Assembly: GCA_029027985.1 (NCBI GenBank) | Contig: CP119076.1 | Coordinates: 1,736,001-1,800,000 of the forward strand | DNA: 64,000 bases | From: Klebsiella aerogenes | Lineage (GTDB): Bacteria; Pseudomonadota; Gammaproteobacteria; Enterobacterales; Enterobacteriaceae | Direction of reading: 5' to 3' | Shown here: positions 52,566 through 60,824 of the stretch, piece after piece | How positions within the stretch are numbered: position 1 is the stretch's first letter | How the letters are laid out: each line of letters opens with the position of its first letter | Program-made: the position numbers and the translations under genes | The notes under the pieces: model-generated | Told to the model about the DNA's origin: nothing | Databases searched by the model: none | Seen by the model: only the letters and a program-made list of their open reading frames with translations

Positions 52566-52997
52566 ATGCTAACCCTGAAGCAAGATGACATTTTTATTGG
52601 CTGCCGGGCGAATTCAAAACGCAGGGCGCTGCGCATCGCCGCAGATGCGCTACAGGCGAGCGGCTACGTTGGCGACGGTTTTTTCGCGTCGATGGTTGAG
52701 CGGGAAAAAATGCTCTCCACCTGGCTCGGGGCCGGCGTGGCCATGCCTCACTGTACGAAAGAAGGTATCGATCAGGTGCTGCAAACCGGCTTCCAGCTGT
52801 TCCAGTTCCCTGACGGCGTTAGTTGGGGTGAAGGGAAGGTGGCTTTCCTGGTCGTCGCCGTGGCGGCGAAAAATAACCAACACATCGACGTTATCGCGGA
52901 TCTGGCGGACCTGCTGGACGATGAAGTCAAAACGACGCTGCTGGCTGCGGCCGACACCAAAGACGCGTTTATGCGCATCCTCGACGATCAACAATAA
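52566..52997 (+). CDS. Stand-alone PTS EIIA protein (fructose/mannitol type)
   Basis: The 143-residue protein is a single EIIA domain of the fru/mtl class. Its phosphorylatable His lies in GAGVAMPHCTKEG, as in that family, and VVAVAAKNNQHIDVIADLADLL follows the usual pattern. No EIIB or EIIC is encoded nearby, and the operon already has an MFS carrier. The EIIA therefore probably senses PTS phosphorylation state or passes phosphate to a partner instead of importing sugar itself. Translation is likely coupled to its neighbours (24-bp and 13-bp gaps). Confidence 0.82.
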   Translation: MLTLKQDDIFIGCRANSKRRALRIAADALQASGYVGDGFFASMVEREKMLSTWLGAGVAMPHCTKEGIDQVLQTGFQLFQFPDGVSWGEGKVAFLVVAVAAKNNQHIDVIADLADLLDDEVKTTLLAAADTKDAFMRILDDQQ

Positions 52998-53010
52998 AAA
53001 AGGAGAGAAA

Positions 53011-53952
53011 ATGAAACTGGCACTCTGTACCGATGTTCTTGCCGAGCTGAATGTTGTGCAAATGCTCGATCGCGTGAAGCAGTATGGCATCAGCGGCGTT
53101 GAAATGACCGCCGGCGGCTGGTCGCCTTGTCCGCATGTCGCCACCGATGAACTGCTGGCCTCTCCGGCGAAGCTGGCGGCGTTTCGCGGCGAACTGGAAA
53201 AGCGCGAGATGCGTATTGTGGCGCTGAATTGCTCGGGCAACCCGCTGGCGCCGGGAGCATTAGGCGAGAAACATACCGCCAGCAGCTATAAAACGCTGGA
53301 GCTGGCGGGCAAGCTGGGGGTAAAGAAAATCGTCATGATGAGCGGTCTGCCGGGCGGCTGTGCGGAGGATAAAACGCCCAACTGGATCACCTCGACGGTT
53401 TCCTGGCCGGACTACATGCCGGGGGTTATCGACTACCAGTGGAATCAGGTGGCGATCCCGTGGTGGCAGGATTTCGCTCGCCATGCCGCCGAACACGGCG
53501 TTGAGCAAATCGCGCTAGAAGCCTTCCCGAGCCAGCTGGTCTACAACGCTTCCACGCTGCTGCGCCTGCGGGGGGCGGTGGGTGATATCATCGGCATGAA
53601 TCTTGATCCATCGCACCTGATTGCCATGGGTGCCGATCCGATCGCCGCGGCGCGTAAGCTGGAAGGAGCGATTTATCACGTTCATGGTAAGGATGCGCGG
53701 ATTGAACGCGGGCTGGCGGACATCGACGGCCTGCTGGAGTACAAACCGGTGACCGATACCAAAAACCGCGCCTGGAATTATGTCGCCGTCGGCTGTGGCC
53801 AGGATTTGCAATGGTGGAAGACCTTTTTCTCGGTACTGCGTATGACCGGTTACAACGGCGATGTGTCGCTGGAAATGGAAGATTTGACGATGAGCGTCGA
53901 GGCGGGCTTGCGTACCTCGATTGATGCGCTCAACGCCACGCTGAGTCAGTAA
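53011..53952 (+). CDS. Sugar phosphate isomerase/epimerase (TIM barrel, IolE/IolI-like)
   Basis: The 313-residue protein is of the xylose-isomerase-like TIM-barrel family. Likely metal ligands are Glu in QIALEAFPS, Asp/His in GMNLDPSHLI, His in YHVHGKDAR and a terminal Glu in DVSLEMEDL. AAGGAGAG lies just before the start. Within this operon it probably isomerises the keto product of the dehydrogenase. It ends the cluster, with a terminator behind it. Confidence 0.82.
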   Translation: MKLALCTDVLAELNVVQMLDRVKQYGISGVEMTAGGWSPCPHVATDELLASPAKLAAFRGELEKREMRIVALNCSGNPLAPGALGEKHTASSYKTLELAGKLGVKKIVMMSGLPGGCAEDKTPNWITSTVSWPDYMPGVIDYQWNQVAIPWWQDFARHAAEHGVEQIALEAFPSQLVYNASTLLRLRGAVGDIIGMNLDPSHLIAMGADPIAAARKLEGAIYHVHGKDARIERGLADIDGLLEYKPVTDTKNRAWNYVAVGCGQDLQWWKTFFSVLRMTGYNGDVSLEMEDLTMSVEAGLRTSIDALNATLSQ

Positions 53953-53960
53953 GCACGGGT

Positions 53961-53997
53961 CGCGCCCTCTGTAGGGGGAGGGCGCGGCGCGTTTTTA
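53961..53997 (+). terminator. Terminator of the polyol operon
   Basis: GCGCCCTC and GAGGGCGC form a stem followed by a GC step and TTTTT. Confidence 0.65.
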
Positions 53998-54067
53998 GTT
54001 GAGTGGATTCTAACTTGCTGTATTTTACGGTCTATGGATGTCATTCATCAGGACCGTTGAATCGAGT

Positions 54068-55069
54068 ATGTGCGCCACTAAACGACAGAAAGCGACCGCC
54101 AGCGATGTTGCCTTGTTGGCAGGTGTTTCAAAATGGACGGTATCCCGTGCGTTTACCCCCGGAGCTTCCATTCAGCCCAATACCCGGGAAGAGGTGATGA
54201 AAGCCGCCAGGACGCTTGGCTATCGGCCGAACCTGCTGGCTCGTAGCCTGACGCAAAAGCGCACTCATATTATCGGCGTTGCGGTCGATGAATTACGCAA
54301 TCCCAATATGGTGCTGCTGCTCAATGAAGTCACCCGTCAGCTGCAAAACCGCGGCTATATGGCGCTGGTCATTAACGTCTCCGAACAACAAAACAACCGC
54401 ACGGCAATGTCGCTGGCCTACCAGTTACAGGTCGATGGCATTCTGTTTATGGCGACGGTGCTGACGCCGGAGCTTATTGCTATTGCCACCGAAATCCATC
54501 GCGTACCGCTGGTGCAGATTGGCCGCAATACCGACCACCCGGATATTCAGGTGGTGAACATTGATGGCGCGGAGGCCGGGAAGACGATCGGTGAATTACT
54601 GCTGGCGCAAGGGCACCGTACCTTCGGCTATATGAAGGGGCCGGATACCGCATCCCGCCACCTGATGCGAAAAGAGGGTTACGAGGCGGCGCTGGCGCAG
54701 GCTGGCTGCACGCTGAACTGCGAATTGATTGCCGGGGAATATTTACGTCGCCGGGGCTACGAGACATTGCGTGCCTATCTTGATGCAACCCCTGTCGCGC
54801 AGCGCGTGACGGCGTTGTTTTGCGAAAATGACATTCTGGCGATCGGCGCGCTGCAGGCATTGCGCGAGCGTGAAGCGATTATGAGCGTGGTGGGATTTGA
54901 CAACATCGAAGAGGCGTCAGCGCCGGAATGGCAGCTCACGACCTACGATCAACGTCGCGAAAGGCTGGTGGAAGAGGGGCTGAATCGCCTGATTGATGCC
55001 GTCAACGGCGATCCGGAACGCTGGCGTCGCGGTGAACTGATCGTACGGCAGTCACATCGCCGCGAGTAA
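54068..55069 (+). CDS. LacI-family transcriptional regulator
   Basis: The protein of 333 residues has the LacI DNA-binding domain (TASDVALLAGVSKWTVSRAFTPGASIQPNTREEVMKAARTLGYRPNLLARSL). A periplasmic-binding-protein-like sensor follows (IIGVAVDELRNPNMVLLLNEV, VDGILFMATV, VVNIDGAEAG, RVTALFCENDILAIGAL). It lies just beyond the polyol operon and most likely represses it in the absence of its sugar ligand. The start is uncertain: an in-frame ATG at 54038 would add ten residues, and neither has a strong ribosome-binding site. Confidence 0.85.
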   Translation: MCATKRQKATASDVALLAGVSKWTVSRAFTPGASIQPNTREEVMKAARTLGYRPNLLARSLTQKRTHIIGVAVDELRNPNMVLLLNEVTRQLQNRGYMALVINVSEQQNNRTAMSLAYQLQVDGILFMATVLTPELIAIATEIHRVPLVQIGRNTDHPDIQVVNIDGAEAGKTIGELLLAQGHRTFGYMKGPDTASRHLMRKEGYEAALAQAGCTLNCELIAGEYLRRRGYETLRAYLDATPVAQRVTALFCENDILAIGALQALREREAIMSVVGFDNIEEASAPEWQLTTYDQRRERLVEEGLNRLIDAVNGDPERWRRGELIVRQSHRRE

Positions 55070-55072
55070 CGC

Positions 55073-55813
55073 TTAGGGCAACTGCCGTAGCTGTTCGGCG
55101 AGCGCAAGACGAAATCGTGAGGCGAGATCTGTTTCACCTGGCAGCAGTTCCGCGAGCGTAATGGTTTTATCCGCGCGGTAGACCTTGCCGCTGGCCAGTA
55201 GTGCTTCGGCGGCGTTGGCTGCCTGATGCGCGGCCTGCAGGTCAGCATCCAGTAGTATTACCGCGTGGGCCAGCACGATATGCCCCTGACCGTCGGCCAC
55301 GGGCCGCCAGTACTGGGCGGTACCGGCAATCTTGCGCGCGTTCTCTCCCTCGCCGCAGGCCAGGTTATAGCGCCCGTCGCAGAAGGAACCGCTGACGGCC
55401 TGAAAATGGCTTTCGATGCCAAAAGTAGCCAGCGTGCGCTGTAATATCCCACACAGCAACAAGTAGATAGGCTCGGCGGCCTCGCCCAGCGGCTGGGTGA
55501 CCGGCCAGGCGAGACTCAGGTTGAGGATCCCCGGCCCCTGCGGAACCAGTCCGCCGCCGGAGCGGCGGATCCATACCGGCCAGCCGCGGGTGGCGAAGAC
55601 TTCACTGACGGTGGTCAGATTGGCGAATTTGCGGTAACTGCCCGGCACCACAAATCCTTGCGGTGCCTGCCATAGCTGGGCGACGGCTTCACCGCGGTGG
55701 GCACGCTCAAAGAGCGGCTGCTCGGCAAGCGTCGGGTCTTCGCACCACACTATCGGTAATTCCCCGGCGCTAAATCCGACGGGCCAGCAGCCCGCGTTCT
55801 GTTGTGCAATCAT
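55073..55813 (-). CDS. Lipoate/biotin protein ligase-like protein
   Basis: The 246-residue protein belongs to the LplA/LipB/BPL fold. IRRSGGGLVPQGPGILNLSLAW matches the RRxSGGGxVxH block, with Pro-Gln in place of the usual Val-His. GRYNLACGEGENARKIAGTAQYWR carries the conserved Lys. LplA attaches lipoate or octanoate to E2 and GcvH proteins, but this member may differ in substrate. It lies 23 bp downstream of shiA on the same strand and is probably cotranscribed. Confidence 0.78.
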   Translation of the reverse strand: MIAQQNAGCWPVGFSAGELPIVWCEDPTLAEQPLFERAHRGEAVAQLWQAPQGFVVPGSYRKFANLTTVSEVFATRGWPVWIRRSGGGLVPQGPGILNLSLAWPVTQPLGEAAEPIYLLLCGILQRTLATFGIESHFQAVSGSFCDGRYNLACGEGENARKIAGTAQYWRPVADGQGHIVLAHAVILLDADLQAAHQAANAAEALLASGKVYRADKTITLAELLPGETDLASRFRLALAEQLRQLP

Positions 55814-55836
55814 GAAACCTCCCTAAAGCCCGTTCT

Positions 55837-57159
55837 TTATGCCGGATGGCGATGTTTCATCAGCATCGCCGTGACGGCAGAGATCAGGCAGCCGACGGTC
55901 AGATAAATCGCCACACTGTGCCACGAGCCGCCGGAAAAGGTGACCAGCGCGGCGGCGATAAATGGCGTAAAGCCGCCGCCGACCACGCTGGCAACCTGAT
56001 ATCCGACCCCTGCGCCGCTGTAGCGATAGCGGGCGCCAAACATTTCGGTAAACATCGGCTGCTGTACACAAACCACCATATCATGGGCGATGTTGGCCAG
56101 CATCAGGGCAAAGAACAGGATCCAGAACAGTGAATGCTGCTCCAGCGCCATAAAGAACGGAAAACCGCTGAGCGTGCCGATCAGCGCACCGGTAATATAG
56201 ATGCGGCGGCGGCCAAACTTATCCGCCAGCCACGCGAAGCAGGGGATGGTTATGCAGCTGATGCCGCCCACCAGCAGGCCGATGTTGAGGAACAGCTCGC
56301 GCGGTAGACCGAGGTTTTGCGTTGAGTAGTTAAGGGCGAAGGCGGTAACGATGTACATCGTGAGTAGTTCACACAGGCGCAGAGCGATAATTAATAAGAA
56401 GGCGCCCGGATGGCGTATCAATGCTTCCAGCACCGGCAGGCGTTTTTTCTCCGCTGCTGGCGGTTGCTGGCGCTGCTGCTGTTCAAACTCGGCTGATTCG
56501 GCCATCCCGTTGCGGATCCACAATGCCGCCAATACCAGTACCACGCTGAACAGGAACGGTAGACGCCAGCCCCAGCTCAGGAACTGTTCATCGGTGGTGG
56601 TACTGCTGATAAGCGACACCAGACCGGTGGAGAGCAGCAGGCCGACGCCGTAACCCACCTGGACGCCGCTGCTGTAGAAAGCCTTTTTGTTTTTCGGCGC
56701 GCTTTCAACCGACAGCAGCGCCGCGCCGCCCCATTCGCCGCCGACGGCGAAACCCTGGATAGCACGCAGGATAACCAGCAATACCGGCGCCCACCAGCCA
56801 ATCTGGTTGAAGGAGGGCAGCAGGCCGATACAGGCGGTGGCGATGCCCATCATCCACACGGTCATCATCAGCATGCGTTTACGGCCTAAACGGTCGCCGA
56901 AATGGCCGAAGATAATGCCGCCGAGCGGGCGGAAGAGAAAACCGACGCCAAAAGTGGCGAAGGCGGCTAGCGTACCCATTGCCGGACCAATCTGCGGGAA
57001 AAATTCGCGATTGAATACCAGCGCGGCGGTGATGCCGTACAGCAGAAAATCGTACCAGTCGACGACGGCGCCAGCAAAACTACCCCATGCCGCCCGACGG
57101 GCGCGATTCAGTGAACCCGCTTCCTTGCCGGAACCGGGAGAAATAAGCGTTGAGTCCAT
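55837..57159 (-). CDS. shiA: Shikimate transporter ShiA (MFS, MHS family)
   Basis: The 440-residue protein starts MDSTLISPGSG and follows E. coli ShiA nearly residue by residue: GSFAGAVVDWYDFLLYGITAALVFNREFFPQ, GHFGDRLGRKRMLM, QGFAVGGEWGGAALLSVESAPKNKKAFYSSG, and AGVGYQVASVVGGGFTPFIAAAL. It imports shikimate and dehydroshikimate by proton symport. I chose this ATG by the match to E. coli and the AGGACAGG just upstream; the longer frame is not conserved. Confidence 0.92.
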   Translation of the reverse strand: MDSTLISPGSGKEAGSLNRARRAAWGSFAGAVVDWYDFLLYGITAALVFNREFFPQIGPAMGTLAAFATFGVGFLFRPLGGIIFGHFGDRLGRKRMLMMTVWMMGIATACIGLLPSFNQIGWWAPVLLVILRAIQGFAVGGEWGGAALLSVESAPKNKKAFYSSGVQVGYGVGLLLSTGLVSLISSTTTDEQFLSWGWRLPFLFSVVLVLAALWIRNGMAESAEFEQQQRQQPPAAEKKRLPVLEALIRHPGAFLLIIALRLCELLTMYIVTAFALNYSTQNLGLPRELFLNIGLLVGGISCITIPCFAWLADKFGRRRIYITGALIGTLSGFPFFMALEQHSLFWILFFALMLANIAHDMVVCVQQPMFTEMFGARYRYSGAGVGYQVASVVGGGFTPFIAAALVTFSGGSWHSVAIYLTVGCLISAVTAMLMKHRHPA

Positions 57160-57445
57160 ACCTGTCCTGTCTGTTGCTAATTTGTAATTATTTGAATGAG
57201 ACGCTTTACTATCTGGCGACGGTACTGAGATTACCGCGCAGAGGGGGCAAGTGAAACGTTTTTTACCCGCCGGAAAGACAATAAGGCAAAAAATGTCGAA
57301 TACGAACATTTAAATACCCACATTGGCACAGGTTAACTGCTGGTAATTGCGGCTATTTATCCTGGTTGTCCCTCAGGGACATCTTTTAAGAATTCACGCA
57401 AATGGTTTACAATTACGATCTCCAATGCGGGATATGGTAGGTAAT

Positions 57446-57943
57446 ATGCGTCTAATTTTTGCAGTTTTATTTTGTGTCTTAGTTTTGCCGAATGCTTTCG
57501 CAGAAAAACTGCCTGCGCCAACGGGCAAACCCGTTTTAACTATTTCTGGAAAGATTACCAATACAAATGAAGGCAATACCGCCGTATTCGATGTTGCCGC
57601 GTTAGAAAAGTTGGGTAATGAGACGGTGATCACGACGACGCCATGGTATTCGGGGAAGGTGCGTTTTGACGGTATTTCCCTTAGTAAACTCATGGGCTTA
57701 GTCGGTGCGCAGGGTAAGACGGCGAAGGTCATCGCGCTTAACGATTACACCACTGAGGTACCGGTGGAGGACTTCCATAAATTCCCGGTGATTCTGGCGT
57801 TAAAAATGAATGGCGAGTATATGCGCATTCGCGACAAGGGGCCGCTTTTTATTGTTTATCCCTACGATAGCAGTGAGGAGTTACAGAACCAGATCTATTA
57901 TTCCCGCTCGGCATGGCAGGTTTCAAAGATTATAATTGAGTAA
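57446..57943 (+). CDS. Periplasmic molybdopterin-oxidoreductase-like protein partnered with a GGDEF-EAL protein
   Basis: The 165-residue protein has a signal peptide (MRLIFAVLFCVLVLPNAFAEK). Its domain resembles part of the sulfite-oxidase/YedY fold (LTISGKITNTNEG, WYSGKVRFDGISLSKLMGLVGA, YMRIRDKGPLFIVYPYD). It lacks an obvious cofactor Cys, so it may bind a ligand instead of molybdopterin. Its end overlaps the start of the membrane GGDEF-EAL gene by eight bases. It may thus be the periplasmic sensor for that protein. Confidence 0.72.
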   Translation: MRLIFAVLFCVLVLPNAFAEKLPAPTGKPVLTISGKITNTNEGNTAVFDVAALEKLGNETVITTTPWYSGKVRFDGISLSKLMGLVGAQGKTAKVIALNDYTTEVPVEDFHKFPVILALKMNGEYMRIRDKGPLFIVYPYDSSEELQNQIYYSRSAWQVSKIIIE

Positions 57944-59870
57944 GGCTTTGATCTTGAATCGAATACTCACTGCCATTATTTTGTCGCTTTTTATCGTCAC
58001 TGGGTACATAACCTATCTGGTGCATGAGCGGCAGACTGAGCTGCAAAAATTAACCCGTTATACTGACTCGTGGTCCGTTTCCCAGATGGTGTCTGAATAT
58101 ATGCGTCTGGAGGCTCGTTTAAGTGCCCTGGCACTGGACGTGAAAGGGACCGATCGCGATGAGGTGCGTCTGCGTCTGGAAATTATGATGAGCCAGATTG
58201 AACTGTTACAGCAGGGCGATCTCGGTAAGTTCATCAAAAAAGATGCCCGGCGGCAGGTGACGGTCAACACCCTGATTCAGATCCTTAATCAGCTTGACCA
58301 GCAACTGGATACCATGACTCCTGCGCAGATGGCGACCATGCTGCACACCATGAGTAAGCTGGACGGGCCGATGACCTCCATGGCATCGACCACGCTGGCG
58401 CAAGACATTGATGTCGTTAATCTGACTCATGATAAGATCCAGAGCCTTTACTACATCTATTCAGTCATCTCGATCCTGCTGATTACGATGTGTATCAGCC
58501 TCGGCCTGTTGATGTTGCGGCAGAACAACAATCTACGCCGCGCGCACGTGCGGATGAAGTTGTTAGCCAATGACCTACAGCTCTCAAAAGAGAAGCTACA
58601 GGTACAGAACCGCCGCCTGCAATATGATGCTTACCACGATTCGCTGACCGGAATGCCGAACCGCCTCTCTTTCTGGCAGCGGCTGCAGGAAGTGGTTAAT
58701 CATGTGAAATCCTATAACGGATCTGCGGTGGTGATGCTGTTCGATCTCGATGACTTCAAGGACGTTAACGATACACTGGGTCATGATGCCGGCGATAAGC
58801 TGTTGCAGGATCTTGCCAGCCGACTGTCGTTCTTCCGTAAAACCTCGGAGACGCTGTATCGCCTTGGCGGCGATGAGTTCGCGCTGGTGTCGCAAGACTT
58901 GAGCGAAGAGATGGCGCTGGAGCGGGCCAACGTGATCCGTGAGAAAATTAGCCAGCCATATCATCTCTATGATTCGTTGATTAACATTGGTGCCAGTATC
59001 GGCATCGTGATCTCTGATGGCGAAAGCCGTACCGACTTTTTGTATAAATGCGCCGATCTGGCGCTATACGAAGCGAAAAAATCCGGCGCGGGTAATGTGC
59101 AAATTTTCCGCCCGGGTATGCTGCAGCGTCTGCAGGAGAACAAATCCTTTGAGGACGATCTGCTGCATGCGCTGGAGAACGACCAGTTCAAGGTCTACTA
59201 CCAGCCGATTGCCGATACGGTGACGCGTGAAATCTACGGTTATGAGGCGCTGGTGCGCTGGTTCCACCCGGTGCGCGGCATGGTGCCGCCTACCGAGTTT
59301 ATTCCGGTGGCGGAAAAAACCGGCTTGATTAACCAGCTTGGTGAGTGGGTGCTGAAAACCGCTTGTGAAGAGGCAGGCCGTTGGGCGCGGCCGCTGAAGG
59401 TCTCGGTCAACGTTTCGCCGATCCAACTGATTAACACCTCGCTGACGGAGACCGTCGCCGCGGTGCTAAAGAGAACCGGCCTTGATCCACGCCGGCTTGA
59501 TCTTGAAATAACCGAGTCCGATGTTTTTAACGAGAACACGCGCTCGCTGGAGATCCTCAGTCAGCTGCGCGAGCAGGGGATCCAGATCTCGATTGACGAC
59601 TTTGGTACGGGCTATTCATCGCTGTCGCGACTGAGCTATTTTCCGTTCGACAAGATCAAAATCGATCGCTCGTTTGTGGTGAATATTCCCATGCAGAAAG
59701 ACGACCTCGATATTGTGCGCCTGATCATCAGCATGGGGAAAAGTTTACATATGCGTATTGTCGCTGAAGGTGTTGAAAATGAGGAGCAGTTAACCTCGCT
59801 GCAACAACTAGGTTGCGACCTCGTTCAGGGCTATTTAATCGGTAAACCTGGACCACTGAATACCGTATAA
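57936..59870 (+). CDS. Membrane-bound GGDEF-EAL cyclic-di-GMP enzyme
   Basis: The 644-residue protein starts at TTG, with a membrane span at about 10-30 (AIILSLFIVTGYITYLV), a periplasmic helical sensor (35-170) and a second span (YYIYSVISILLITMCISLGLLML). A short linker leads to GGDEF (RLGGDEFALVSQ, about 310) and EAL (YEALVRW, about 435; later DFGTGYSSL). Both catalytic motifs look intact. The inhibitory RxxD site before GGDEF is changed (RKTS). It makes and/or breaks c-di-GMP, probably in answer to the overlapping periplasmic protein. A terminator follows at 59898-59929. Confidence 0.9.
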   Translation: MSKALILNRILTAIILSLFIVTGYITYLVHERQTELQKLTRYTDSWSVSQMVSEYMRLEARLSALALDVKGTDRDEVRLRLEIMMSQIELLQQGDLGKFIKKDARRQVTVNTLIQILNQLDQQLDTMTPAQMATMLHTMSKLDGPMTSMASTTLAQDIDVVNLTHDKIQSLYYIYSVISILLITMCISLGLLMLRQNNNLRRAHVRMKLLANDLQLSKEKLQVQNRRLQYDAYHDSLTGMPNRLSFWQRLQEVVNHVKSYNGSAVVMLFDLDDFKDVNDTLGHDAGDKLLQDLASRLSFFRKTSETLYRLGGDEFALVSQDLSEEMALERANVIREKISQPYHLYDSLINIGASIGIVISDGESRTDFLYKCADLALYEAKKSGAGNVQIFRPGMLQRLQENKSFEDDLLHALENDQFKVYYQPIADTVTREIYGYEALVRWFHPVRGMVPPTEFIPVAEKTGLINQLGEWVLKTACEEAGRWARPLKVSVNVSPIQLINTSLTETVAAVLKRTGLDPRRLDLEITESDVFNENTRSLEILSQLREQGIQISIDDFGTGYSSLSRLSYFPFDKIKIDRSFVVNIPMQKDDLDIVRLIISMGKSLHMRIVAEGVENEEQLTSLQQLGCDLVQGYLIGKPGPLNTV

Positions 59871-59897
59871 AATATTATTGTGGCTCTCCTTCCATCA

Positions 59898-59929
59898 GGC
59901 ACTTTTGGATATTCAAAAGTGCCTTTTTT
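59898..59929 (+). terminator. Terminator of the GGDEF-EAL operon
   Basis: GGCACTTTTG and CAAAAGTGCC pair perfectly around GATATT and are followed by TTTTTT. Confidence 0.85.
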
Positions 59930-59945
59930 ATATTTAAATGCGGTT

Positions 59946-60020
59946 AACCCGTAGTGGGTATAAATAGAGGTATTTAAAAATAGATTTAAAAAATAATACC
60001 CGTAGTGATTGAAAGGGGTA
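59946..60020. promoter_or_regulatory. NarL-like heptamers upstream of yeaR
   Basis: AACCCGTAGTGGGTA (59946-59960) is close to a facing NarL heptamer pair with a 2-bp spacer. TACCCGT (59997-60003) and AGGGGTA (60014-60020) are a second facing pair of perfect heptamers. E. coli yeaR-yoaG is activated by NarL in nitrate, so nitrate control is likely here. Confidence 0.6.
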
Positions 60021-60084
60021 TACCATATGCAACATATTTACCCGTTCCCGGCCGCGTTCAGTGGTGCGGAAGAGAGGCCAAATC

Positions 60085-60417
60085 ATGCAGCGAATCATTA
60101 TACCAACTCATTACGTACAAACGCGTTCCACCCCGATGTGGACCAAAGAGACCGCGCCCGCATCCATCTGGAAACGCCATCTCGATGCCGGAACGCGCCA
60201 GGGCGTGTACCCGCGGTTGTCGGTGATGCAGGGCGCAATACGCTATTATGGTTATGCGGATGAGACGAGCCCCAACCCTGTTGAAACCATGACTATTGAA
60301 GCAGGGCAATTTGGCGTCTTCCCTCCGGAAAAATGGCACTGCATTGAGGCGTTAACAGCAGATACCGTATTCAATGTGGATTTTTATGTCGATCCTAAAA
60401 TTCTGATAGAGGGATAA
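60085..60417 (+). CDS. yeaR: DUF1971 cupin-like protein YeaR
   Basis: The 110-residue protein matches E. coli YeaR (IIIPTHYVQTRSTPMWTKETAP, RQGVYPRLSVMQGAIRYYGYADE, EAGQFGVFPPEKWHCIEALTADTVFNVDFYV). It has the TehB N-terminal-like beta-barrel (cupin) fold. The gene is nitrate/nitric-oxide responsive in E. coli; its reaction is unknown. GAGAGG precedes the start. It is followed nine bases later by the yoaG-like gene. Confidence 0.88.
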   Translation: MQRIIIPTHYVQTRSTPMWTKETAPASIWKRHLDAGTRQGVYPRLSVMQGAIRYYGYADETSPNPVETMTIEAGQFGVFPPEKWHCIEALTADTVFNVDFYVDPKILIEG

Positions 60418-60426
60418 ACTGAGCCT

Positions 60427-60765
60427 ATGAACAGTGAAAATAAAGGTTATTCATTAGCGATCATTAATAGCAACAATAATGAAAAACAAGAGAAGGTTTA
60501 TCTGAAACCAATGGCGCTATATGTTCCTGATATGGCAGTCCAGGCGATAGCGGAACTGCTCCACGGCCTCTCTGCCGATAACGCGCAGGGCAAAGGCTTT
60601 AGCCTGACGGTGACCAACAACAATAACGGCGTATCGGTAGACAAAGACTTTGATTCGATCGACGCGCTGCAGGATCCGCTGAATGCCGCTGATGCCGTGA
60701 AAGAACTGATTAATATCGTGCGCGGCTACGAGTCCGACGAAGAGACTAACGTCTGCGGTTGGTAA
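60427..60765 (+). CDS. yoaG: YoaG-like protein with two YoaG domains
   Basis: The 112-residue protein ends in a region matching E. coli YoaG (FSLTVTNNNNGVSVDKDFD, DAVKELINIVRGYESDEETNVCGW). E. coli YoaG has only about 60 residues. Residues 1-55 here repeat the same pattern (YSLAIINSNNNEKQEKVYLK, PDMAVQAIAELLHGL), so the gene holds a diverged tandem copy. E. coli YoaG forms a dimer with zinc; this version may be a single-chain dimer. The Cys of the CGW end is present only in the second domain. Confidence 0.78.
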   Translation: MNSENKGYSLAIINSNNNEKQEKVYLKPMALYVPDMAVQAIAELLHGLSADNAQGKGFSLTVTNNNNGVSVDKDFDSIDALQDPLNAADAVKELINIVRGYESDEETNVCGW

Positions 60766-60824
60766 TATCACGCTGCTCTCCAGGCAGGTACCGCCCGGTA
60801 TCTGCCCTTACCCAACGCATAGCC

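Noticed and set aside
59946..60084. NsrR operator before yeaR
   Set aside because: NarL-like heptamers are clear, but I could not find a convincing dyad of the NsrR type.
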